Assembly: GCA_023554445.1 (NCBI GenBank)
Contig: JAMJQQ010000069.1
Coordinates: 1 to 29,366 of the forward strand
Origin: Carthagonibacter metallireducens
GTDB taxonomy: Bacteria; Gemmatimonadota; Gemmatimonadetes; Palauibacterales; Palauibacteraceae
DNA: 29,366 nt
Reading direction: 5' to 3'
Shown: positions 7,253 through 14,092 of the stretch, in pieces
How the letters are laid out: each line of letters starts with the position of its first letter
Position numbering within the stretch: the stretch's first letter is position 1
Position numbers and translations under genes: made by a program
The notes under the pieces: generated by a model
What the model was told of the DNA's origin: nothing
The model's input: only the letters and a program-made list of their open reading frames with translations
Databases searched by the model: none

Positions 7253-7579
7253 ATGACCGAACTGACCGAACGAATCAGTGTGGATGTGGTGCAGGACGCT
7301 TCCCGCGTGCTGCGCTGCATCGGGCACCCGATCCGGCTGCGGATCATCGAGCTCCTCGACAGCCGCGGGGAAATGAACGTCAGCGCCGTGCAGGAGGAAC
7401 TGGGGCTGGAGCAGGCCACGGCGTCCCAGCACCTGAACCTCATGCGAGACAAGGGAATTCTGCGGAGTCGGCGCGAAGGCGTGAACGTCTACTACGAAGT
7501 TCAGGACGACAAGGTCGTGCAGATCATCAACTGTCTGCGCGCGTGCGACGTGGACCCAAGAGGATCGAAAGTCCAATGA
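7253..7579 (+). CDS. ArsR/SmtB-family transcriptional repressor of the efflux operon
   Basis: The 108-residue product is a typical small winged-helix ArsR protein. The IGHPIRLRIIELL segment (about 23-35) precedes the helix-turn-helix with recognition helix ATASQHLNLMRDKGIL (about 55-70), and the RRxGxxVYY wing follows (73-81). It lacks the arsenic CxC in the alpha-3 helix and the SmtB metal motif. Its cysteines are Cys22 near the start and Cys94 and Cys98 in the C-terminal helix. One N-terminal plus one C-terminal cysteine is the layout of the BigR/SqrR persulfide sensors, although the exact positions differ here, so thiol sensing is only an inference. The stop overlaps the tolC-like start (ATGA), which couples regulator and pump synthesis. 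Confidence 0.9.
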   Translation: MTELTERISVDVVQDASRVLRCIGHPIRLRIIELLDSRGEMNVSAVQEELGLEQATASQHLNLMRDKGILRSRREGVNVYYEVQDDKVVQIINCLRACDVDPRGSKVQ

Positions 7580-8958
7580 CAATCAACCCACGTTGGAGAC
7601 TCGTGATCGCCCTGGCGATGGTCGCGGTCGCACCATCGGCGGGGGTCGGACAGGCTACGACACAGGAGCGGGCGATCAGCCTGGACGAGGCGATCGCCGA
7701 GGCCCTCATCGGGAATGCCGGCGTCGCGGTGGCGCGCGCAGAAACGGAAATGGCACATGCCGACGTCGGTACCGCCTCTTCGTACTTGTGGCCGCGAGTC
7801 GACGTCTCAACCGGATGGACCAGATCGGACGACCCCGTATTCGCCTTCGGCACGAAGCTGAGGCAGGGGATCTTCACCGAATCCGACCTGGCTCTCGACG
7901 CGCTGAATAATCCCGAGGCGATCGATGACTGGGCCAGCGCGGCAACGTTACAGTGGAAGCTGCTGAGCCCCCAGGTCTGGGCAGGCCGCTCGGCCGCGTC
8001 CAACGCGGCGGACGCGGCAGACTGGAAGGAGCTTCGCACGCGCGAGGCGACCGTGCTGAGGACCGAGATCCTGTATCTCGATGCACAGCGGGCGGCTGCC
8101 CAGACGCGAGCGGCCATGTCGTCGGAAGATGCGGCCCGGTCCGCGCGCGACGTGTTCGTCCGCCGGGAGGCAGAGGGCTTTCTCACGCGAGCCGAGGTTC
8201 TGCAGGCGGAAGCCGATCTGCAGGGATCCACCGCGGCCAGAATCGACGCCGAGCGTCGAGAAGCCGACGCCTACCGCCGGCTGGCCGTCTTTCTGGGCTG
8301 GGGCCCCGAGGTGACTCCGGTGCTGACGGATACGCTCGAGCTGGTAGACGTCGAGCCGGCTGCGGTGCCTGTCGATCCGGCGGCGACCGGTACGCTGCCG
8401 GCGGGCTTCGATCCCGCGCAGCGAGCGGACCTCCACGCACTCGGCAAGGCGCGCGATGCAGCAGCGGCCAACAGCAGTCGGGCGCGGCTCGGCTATCTGC
8501 CCGAGCTGGATGCCTTCGCCGGCTATTCGATGCACGGCTCCAGTCTGTTCGCGTCGGATGGCGACAACTGGACCGGAGGCGTGGCGCTCCGCTGGAACAT
8601 TTTCTCGGGACTCAGCCGAAGCGCGGACACGAAGCGGGCCGACGCCCAACGCGCAATGGCCGAGACACGCTTCGACGAGGCTTTGCGATCAGCGCGAGCC
8701 GAGGTGATGGAAGCGGCCGATGCGGTTGACGCGGCCCGACGCGCGGCCGGCGCCGCGATCGTCGCGGACAGCGCCGCCAGCCTCGGTCGCGAACTTATGC
8801 GAATGCGATTCGAGGAGGGCCTGGCAACGGCCAACGACCTGCTGGCAGCCGACTCCCGGGCCGCCCGGGCCCGAGGCCGGGCGATCGACGCTTCGGCGGC
8901 CTACCGGATGGCGCAAGCGCGCCTCCGCTTCGTGACCACCCAACACAGCAGCGAGTGA
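7576..8958 (+). CDS. TolC-family outer-membrane efflux channel
   Basis: The 460-residue product begins with a signal peptide (cleavage near AGVGQA, about residue 26). Two homologous outer-membrane efflux protein repeats follow, each starting with an amphipathic helix (ISLDEAIAEAL near 34, and QRADLHALGKARDAA near 285). Long alanine-rich coiled helices are interrupted by beta-strand segments (YLWPRVDVSTGW and YLPELDAFAGY) that build the barrel. The trimer should form the exit duct of the pump. Its ATG at 7576 overlaps the ArsR stop; AGAGGA lies 11 nt upstream. The adaptor gene starts 4 nt after the stop. Confidence 0.9.
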   Translation: MTINPRWRLVIALAMVAVAPSAGVGQATTQERAISLDEAIAEALIGNAGVAVARAETEMAHADVGTASSYLWPRVDVSTGWTRSDDPVFAFGTKLRQGIFTESDLALDALNNPEAIDDWASAATLQWKLLSPQVWAGRSAASNAADAADWKELRTREATVLRTEILYLDAQRAAAQTRAAMSSEDAARSARDVFVRREAEGFLTRAEVLQAEADLQGSTAARIDAERREADAYRRLAVFLGWGPEVTPVLTDTLELVDVEPAAVPVDPAATGTLPAGFDPAQRADLHALGKARDAAAANSSRARLGYLPELDAFAGYSMHGSSLFASDGDNWTGGVALRWNIFSGLSRSADTKRADAQRAMAETRFDEALRSARAEVMEAADAVDAARRAAGAAIVADSAASLGRELMRMRFEEGLATANDLLAADSRAARARGRAIDASAAYRMAQARLRFVTTQHSSE

Positions 8959-8962
8959 TTCG

Positions 8963-10027
8963 ATGAAGCGATCATATCTGTACTTGATTCCGATGCTGGC
9001 TCTGGTCGCGGCGGCCTGCGACCGCAGCGAGCCGGGCGAAGTGGAACGGACCGGTGCGCCGCAGGACGTGACGGTCAGCCCGGTCGCGAGAGCTGCCGGA
9101 TCGCAGATGGTTCCGGCGAGGGTGGTCGCGGAGGAAGAGGCGAGGCTCGCTACCCGTGCGAGCGGAACCGTCCGCTCGGTTCACGCCGATGTCGGCGCCA
9201 GGGTCCGTCCCGGGCAGGTGCTCGTGCGCCTCGATGGCGCCGGGGTCGAGTCGGCTGTCGCCGCTGCCGAGGCGAGCCTGACGGTAGCCAGCAAGACGCA
9301 CCAGCGACTGGAGAATTTGTCCCGCGATGGTGCGGCGACCGACCAGGAAGTGGACCAGGCCCGGGCTCGGCTCGAGATGGCGAAGGCGCAACTCGCCGAG
9401 GCGCGTGCGAACCGCGACTACGTGGTTCTGAAAGCGCCGTTCGCGGGCACGGTGACGGCTCGATACGTGGACCCGGGGGATCTCGCCTCGCCGGGACAGC
9501 CCGTGATGATCGTCTCGGGAAGCAGCGGCGTGAAGGTAGTCGCCGACGCGCCAGCTGCGCTCGCAGGGCGAATCGAAGTCGGAGACCGGGTTCGAGTGCT
9601 CGAGCCCGAGAGCGGACGCCACTGGCCGGCTACGGTCACGCGACGGGTTCCGGTGATCGAACAGATGAGCAACCGGTTCCGGCTCGAGGCGATCTTCGAG
9701 GATGATGCGACTGGCACGCCGCTGCCGGGGACCTACGTTCGTCTCGCAGTGGCCGGAATCGAACAGCCCGGTATGCTGGTCCCGTCGGACGCGGTGGTCC
9801 GGGAGGGACAGCTCACGGGGGTGTTCACGCTCGAGGACGGGACCCTGAGACTGCGCTGGATCCGGCCAGGCCGGACCGCCGAGGGAATGGTCGAAGTGCT
9901 ATCGGGCCTCTCCCCGGACACCCGGGTGGTGAGAGATCCTTCTCCCAACCTCCTCGATGGGACGCAGGCCGGCACGGTAAGCGAACGTGCGTGGGACCCC
10001 GCCTCGGCGGGTGAGGAGATATCGTGA
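8963..10027 (+). CDS. RND efflux periplasmic adaptor (membrane-fusion protein, HlyD/AcrA type)
   Basis: The 354-residue product has a lipoprotein-like signal (hydrophobic LYLIPMLALVAAAC, Cys19), consistent with anchoring to the outer face of the inner membrane. The two halves of the lipoyl-like domain are visible (ATRASGTVRSVHADVGARV near 67 and LKAPFAGTVTARYVDPGDL near 155), separated by a coiled-coil hairpin (about 95-150). A beta-barrel domain and a membrane-proximal domain follow. It bridges the TolC-like channel and the RND pump. It begins 4 nt after the channel gene, and its stop overlaps the pump's GTG start. The short coiled coil is usual for HAE-type adaptors. Confidence 0.9.
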   Translation: MKRSYLYLIPMLALVAAACDRSEPGEVERTGAPQDVTVSPVARAAGSQMVPARVVAEEEARLATRASGTVRSVHADVGARVRPGQVLVRLDGAGVESAVAAAEASLTVASKTHQRLENLSRDGAATDQEVDQARARLEMAKAQLAEARANRDYVVLKAPFAGTVTARYVDPGDLASPGQPVMIVSGSSGVKVVADAPAALAGRIEVGDRVRVLEPESGRHWPATVTRRVPVIEQMSNRFRLEAIFEDDATGTPLPGTYVRLAVAGIEQPGMLVPSDAVVREGQLTGVFTLEDGTLRLRWIRPGRTAEGMVEVLSGLSPDTRVVRDPSPNLLDGTQAGTVSERAWDPASAGEEIS

Positions 10028-13000
10028 AGGGGGGCATCGCCGGACGGCTCGCCGACGCCTTCCTGGCCTCGAAGATCACGCCGCTCCTTCTCGGCGCGGC
10101 CCTGGCGCTCGGGATTTACACGAGCGCCACACTGCCGAGCGAGGAAGAGCCGCAGATCATCGTTCCGCTCGCCGACATCTACCTGCCGATGCCGGGCGCC
10201 TCGCCCGATGAGGTGGAGAATCGGGCGCTGATCCCGCTCGAGAACGTGCTCTCCGGGATCAACGGGGTCGAATACGTCTACAGCCACGCCGAGCCCGGAT
10301 TCGGCCTGGTGACGGTGCGATACGAAGTTGGCCGGGACCTGGAAGACAGCCTGGTGCGGCTGTACGCGACGTTGCTCAAGTACGCCGATCGCATGCCGCC
10401 GGGCCTGATGTTTCCGCTGGTCAAGACGGTCAGCATCGATGATGTGCCCTTCTTCACGGCCACGCTCACCGCCGACCGTCCCCCCGAAGAGATTCGCAGA
10501 GTGGCAGAGGAGGTAGCCACCTCGTTCGAAGCCGTTCCCGACGTTCGGGACGTAGCGGTCATCGGCGGGTCGCCGCGCGAGATCCGGGTAGAGCTTCAGC
10601 CGGAGCGCGCCGCTGAGCTCGGAGTGGACCCCGGAATGGTGGTCGAGCGTCTGAAGGCGGCCAACGTCAGCATGGAGACGGGCCGCTTCGCCCAGGCCGA
10701 CGAGGTCGTACGTGTCGTGGGTGGACCCTTCCTCACCCGTGCCGAGGACGTGGCCAACGTGGTGCTGGGCGTGCACGAGGGACGTCTGGTGCAGGTCAGC
10801 GACGTCGCAACGGTGCAGGACGGCCCCGCCGAAGTAACGAGCTACACCTTCCACGGCCGGCCCGGCGATGCGCTCGCGCCCCAGGTCACGGTTTCGGTCT
10901 CGAAGCGTCCGGGAGCCGACGCTACCCTGGTGGGCAACAACCTCGAGCACGCTCTGGAGAGGCTCGAGGGACGGGTGATTCCCGCCGACATCGAGTCGCT
11001 GATAACCCGGAATTACGGCGAGACCGCGCGCGAGAAGGTGGAGACGCTCAAGCATCACCTGGTGGGCGCCGTCATCGCGGTCGGCATCGTGGTCGCCGTG
11101 TTCATGGGATGGCGCAGCGCACTGGTCGTGATGCTCGCGGTCCCGATCACCTTCGCGCTGACCCTGTTCGTGTACCAGATCTTCGGGTACACGCTGAACC
11201 GGGTGACGCTTTTCGCCCTGATCTTCGTCACCGGCATCGTGATCGACGACTCGATCATCGTGGCCGAGAACATGGAGCGGCACTTCAAGATGCGGGACCG
11301 GCCGCTGCGGGCCGCCGCCCGCATGGCCGTGGACGAGGTCGGTAACCCGACGATCCTGGCGACGCTGACCGTGATCGCGGCCGTACTTCCCATGCTGTTC
11401 GTGTCGGGCCTGATGGGACCCTACATGAGCCCGATGCCGATCGGCGCCAGTCTCGCGATGGTGTTCTCGCTGATGGTCGCCCTGATCGGAACTCCGTGGC
11501 TCGCCTTCCGGCTGCTGGGCAAGGCGCACGGTCATGACGACGACGCGCCGAAGTACGTGCTGGAGGAGACGAAGATCTACCGGGCCTACAAGGCGATGAT
11601 GGAACCGCTGCTCGAAAAGCCGCGGCGGCTGGTCGTGTCGCTCCTGGTCGTCGTGGGTCTGCTGCTCGCCTCCACGGTTCTGTTCCTGAATCGCTCGGTC
11701 GCGGTGAAAATGCTGCCGTTCGACGACAAGACCGAGATGCAGATCATCCTCGACATGCCCGAGGGGACCTCGCTGGAGAGGACCACGGCGGTCGCGCTGG
11801 ACATCGCGCGCGGCCTGGAAGCGGTGCCGGAGGTGCATGACGTGCAGGTTTATGCCGGGACCGCGGCTCCGTTCAACTTCAACGGCCTGATCCGGCACTA
11901 CTACCTGCGCCAGGGCGCCAACGTGGCCGACATTCAGGTCAACATCCCCAAGGAGCTGCGGGGCCGGAAGGGCTGGTTCGGACTGAAGAAGGACCAGAGT
12001 CACGATGTCGCGCGCCGGATCCGTCCGATCGTCGACTCCGTGGTCGCCGCCACCGGGGGAGAGGTGCGTGCCAAGGTGGTGGAGGTACCGCCCGGTCCGC
12101 CGGTGATCAGCACGCTCGTGGCCGAGGTATACGGGCCCGACCCGGTGCAGCAACGGGCGGTGGCATCGGAGGTGATGGGTCTGTTCGAGGCGCACCCGAG
12201 CGTCGTGGACGTGGACTGGTCCCTGATCGCGCCACAGCGGGAACTGCGATTCTCGGTGGACGAGGAGAAGGCGGCACTATCGGGCGTGCGCAAGGAGCAG
12301 GTGGTGCACGGGCTGCGAGTCGGACTCGGCGGGCAGGTGGCGACTCACCTCTCCGCGCCCGAAGCCCGCCGGCCGATTCCCGTGCGTGTCCGCCTGCCCG
12401 AGTCCGAGCGCTCCGGCGCCGGACGTCTCGGTGGACTTCACGTGGCTTCGACATCGGGCGCGATGGTGCCGATCAGCGCGCTCGGCCAGCTCGAGGAGAG
12501 CGTCGTTCCGCAGGTGGTGGATCGGAAGAACGGACAACGGGTGGTCTACGTGATGGCGGAGGTGGCGGGCGAGGAGGAGAGCCCCGTGTACGCGATTCTC
12601 GACCTCAAGGAGCAGGTGTCTGAGATCGAGCTGCCCGGCGGCGCTCATCTCGGCCAGCTCTATACGAGGCAACCGGGCACCGTCGAACAGCCGGTGATGA
12701 AATGGGACGGCGAGTGGCAGGTCACCTACGAGGTGTTCCGCGACCTGGGGATCGCGTTCGCCGGTGCGCTGCTGCTGATCTACGGCCTCCTGGTCGCGTG
12801 GTTCGGGAGCTTCGTCACCCCGCTGGTGATGATGGCGGCGATTCCGCTCACCCTGGTCGGAATCGGTCCCGGGCACTGGATCATGGGAGCCTTCTTCACC
12901 GCCACCTCGATGATCGGGATGATCGCGCTCGCCGGAATCATGGTGCGAAACGGCATCCTGCTGATCGACTACCTCGAGGCGCGCCTGGACGCCGACGTTC

Positions 13001-13323
13001 CGCTGAAGCAGGCCGTGATCGAGGCGGGGGCCGTGCGGACCCGGCCGATCGCGCTGACGGCCGGAACGGTGGTGATCGGTGCGTTCGTGATTCTCCTCGA
13101 TCCGATATTCGAGGGACTGGCCGTATCCCTGATCTTCGGTGCGATCGCATCGACCGTGCTCACCCTGATCGTGGTACCGGGGATCTACTTCCTGATCCGG
13201 CGCGGGGATGCGGAACCGGACGGGGAAGTCGAGGCGGAGGCCGTGGAGCCCGCGAGGCAGCCGGCACCGACGGCGCCCCGTCAGGTTGAGCGGGCCGAGC
13301 CGGAACCGGCGACCAGCGGTTGA
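10024..13323 (+). CDS. RND-family efflux pump, inner-membrane permease
   Basis: The 1,099-residue product has the duplicated RND plan: TM1 near residue 18, a large periplasmic porter domain, TM2-6 at about 340-500, TM7 near 545, a second periplasmic domain, and TM8-12 at about 905-1065. TM4 has the proton-relay pair Asp408-Asp409 (IDDSIIVAEN), as in AcrB and unlike the metal-exporting HME group. In TM10 the position of the AcrB relay lysine appears to be Arg975 (MVRNGILLIDY). The C-terminal about 40 residues are a hydrophilic Pro/Glu tail. It exchanges protons for an unknown, probably organic, substrate. Translation starts at GTG 10024, overlapping the adaptor stop, with GAGGAG just upstream. 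Confidence 0.93.
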   Translation: MKGGIAGRLADAFLASKITPLLLGAALALGIYTSATLPSEEEPQIIVPLADIYLPMPGASPDEVENRALIPLENVLSGINGVEYVYSHAEPGFGLVTVRYEVGRDLEDSLVRLYATLLKYADRMPPGLMFPLVKTVSIDDVPFFTATLTADRPPEEIRRVAEEVATSFEAVPDVRDVAVIGGSPREIRVELQPERAAELGVDPGMVVERLKAANVSMETGRFAQADEVVRVVGGPFLTRAEDVANVVLGVHEGRLVQVSDVATVQDGPAEVTSYTFHGRPGDALAPQVTVSVSKRPGADATLVGNNLEHALERLEGRVIPADIESLITRNYGETAREKVETLKHHLVGAVIAVGIVVAVFMGWRSALVVMLAVPITFALTLFVYQIFGYTLNRVTLFALIFVTGIVIDDSIIVAENMERHFKMRDRPLRAAARMAVDEVGNPTILATLTVIAAVLPMLFVSGLMGPYMSPMPIGASLAMVFSLMVALIGTPWLAFRLLGKAHGHDDDAPKYVLEETKIYRAYKAMMEPLLEKPRRLVVSLLVVVGLLLASTVLFLNRSVAVKMLPFDDKTEMQIILDMPEGTSLERTTAVALDIARGLEAVPEVHDVQVYAGTAAPFNFNGLIRHYYLRQGANVADIQVNIPKELRGRKGWFGLKKDQSHDVARRIRPIVDSVVAATGGEVRAKVVEVPPGPPVISTLVAEVYGPDPVQQRAVASEVMGLFEAHPSVVDVDWSLIAPQRELRFSVDEEKAALSGVRKEQVVHGLRVGLGGQVATHLSAPEARRPIPVRVRLPESERSGAGRLGGLHVASTSGAMVPISALGQLEESVVPQVVDRKNGQRVVYVMAEVAGEEESPVYAILDLKEQVSEIELPGGAHLGQLYTRQPGTVEQPVMKWDGEWQVTYEVFRDLGIAFAGALLLIYGLLVAWFGSFVTPLVMMAAIPLTLVGIGPGHWIMGAFFTATSMIGMIALAGIMVRNGILLIDYLEARLDADVPLKQAVIEAGAVRTRPIALTAGTVVIGAFVILLDPIFEGLAVSLIFGAIASTVLTLIVVPGIYFLIRRGDAEPDGEVEAEAVEPARQPAPTAPRQVERAEPEPATSG

Positions 13324-13374
13324 TGGCGTGACGTTTGGAGATTCGACCGAGGGACATGGGGAAGGACGGAAGAT

Positions 13375-13379
13375 GGAGG
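13375..13379 (+). promoter_or_regulatory. Ribosome binding site that fixes the start of the P-II-like gene
   Basis: GGAGG lies 5 nt before ATG 13385 and overlaps the earlier in-frame ATG at 13373. It therefore favours the later start, which also gives the N-terminus expected for the family (MKMM and a beta strand). Confidence 0.65.
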
Positions 13380-13384
13380 CGAAG

Positions 13385-13711
13385 ATGAAGATGATGCTCC
13401 TCACCTACCTGGAAGGCGACGAGGAGTGCGTGGAGCGGTTGCTCCGGACTCTAGGTGTACAGATGTACAGCCAGATATCGATGGAGGGACACGGCACCGG
13501 TTCCACCGCCGGGTGGTATGGGGAGACGGCTCCGTATCGGTCCCGCATGGTGTTCAGCTTCATGTCGGAGGCGCAGGCGACCCGGGTGCTGGATGAGGTG
13601 CGCTCGTGCACCGGGGTCGAAGACCCGCGGCACCCGATCCGTGCGTTCGAGCTGGATGTGACGAGGACGTCGGCCTGCGGATGCGCCGACGATGAACAAG
13701 ATAACCTGTAG
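13385..13711 (+). CDS. P-II-like RND-associated small protein (PG0541/DUF3240-like)
   Basis: The 108-residue cytoplasmic protein has a ferredoxin-like P-II pattern: strand MLLTYL, helix DEECVERLLRTLG, a central loop around GHGTGS (36-40), strand SRMVFSFM, helix AQATRVLDEVRSC, and a final strand. Proteins of this kind are encoded next to RND pumps in many bacteria (the PG0541 transporter-associated family); their action is not established. It has Cys15 and Cys75, and the tail ends in CGC (Cys98, Cys100) followed by an acidic DDEQD. It could bind a metal or thiol ligand and gate the pump as P-II proteins gate other transporters; this is inference. It starts 61 bp after the pump gene, and the next gene follows 12 bp after its stop. 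Confidence 0.75.
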   Translation: MKMMLLTYLEGDEECVERLLRTLGVQMYSQISMEGHGTGSTAGWYGETAPYRSRMVFSFMSEAQATRVLDEVRSCTGVEDPRHPIRAFELDVTRTSACGCADDEQDNL

Positions 13712-13723
13712 GCAGGAGGCAGT

Positions 13724-13930
13724 ATGTCACTCGAGAGCAAGATCCGCGTCATCGCGGGCAGTTTCGTACTCATCAGCCTGGGGCTCGGCTGGTGGGTGAG
13801 TCCGTGGTTTTTCCTGTTCACGGCATTCGTCGGCTTCAACCTGCTGCAGTCGGGGATCACGGGCTGGTGCCTGATGAACGACATCCTGCGAAAGACCGGC
13901 CTTCACAAGGACGCACCCGCGACAGGGTGA
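13724..13930 (+). CDS. DUF2892 (YgaP-type) two-helix membrane protein
   Basis: The 68-residue product has two hydrophobic helices (about 9-27 and 28-47) separated by a short WVSPWF turn, followed by GWCLMNDILRKTGL. The pattern and the conserved cysteine after the second helix match the DUF2892 domain, which forms the membrane part of the rhodanese YgaP and occurs alone near sulfur-related genes and ArsR regulators. No rhodanese domain is present here. A strong GGAGG (13714-13718) precedes the ATG. It is the last gene of the efflux operon, and two hairpins follow. Confidence 0.8.
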   Translation: MSLESKIRVIAGSFVLISLGLGWWVSPWFFLFTAFVGFNLLQSGITGWCLMNDILRKTGLHKDAPATG

Positions 13931-13960
13931 ATCCCCGCTGATTTCCGCGATCCACCAGGC

Positions 13961-14013
13961 CCGCGCCCCGGTGCTCATCGGGGCGCGGCGCTTTCGCGGA
14001 GAGACGCTCCGCG
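13961..14013 (+). terminator. Tandem hairpins ending the efflux operon
   Basis: A 10-bp stem (13961-13970 with 13979-13988) is followed by a short T run (13992-13994). A second perfect 7-bp stem (13995-14001 with 14007-14013) follows. They begin 30 bp after the DUF2892 stop. The T run is weak, so termination may be partial. Confidence 0.55.
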
Positions 14014-14060
14014 GTACCTTTCATCGCTTACGTCGGAACCGCCCCTGAGGACGGTTGCAG

Positions 14061-14078
14061 CGACTGACATCGACTGAC
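14061..14078. repeat. Tandem CGACTGAC repeat upstream of secD
   Basis: The octamer CGACTGAC occurs at 14061-14068 and 14071-14078, a spacing of 10 bp or one helical turn, 15 bp before the secD start. It could be a regulator site or chance; nothing else in the window repeats it as far as I can see. Confidence 0.4.
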
Positions 14079-14092
14079 CCGGTTCGCAATCC

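Noticed and set aside
9733..12195. 820-codon open frame on the minus strand inside the efflux pump genes
   Set aside because: It is antisense to the adaptor and RND genes, whose products have clear family motifs. The translation is rich in His, Arg and Gln with no domain, as expected from the opposite strand of GC-rich coding DNA.
7253..13323. Efflux operon as an arsenic or heavy-metal (HME) exporter
   Set aside because: The ArsR protein lacks the arsenic CxC motif, and the RND TM4 has the Asp-Asp pair of HAE pumps in place of the HME signature; metal export is not excluded but is not the best reading.
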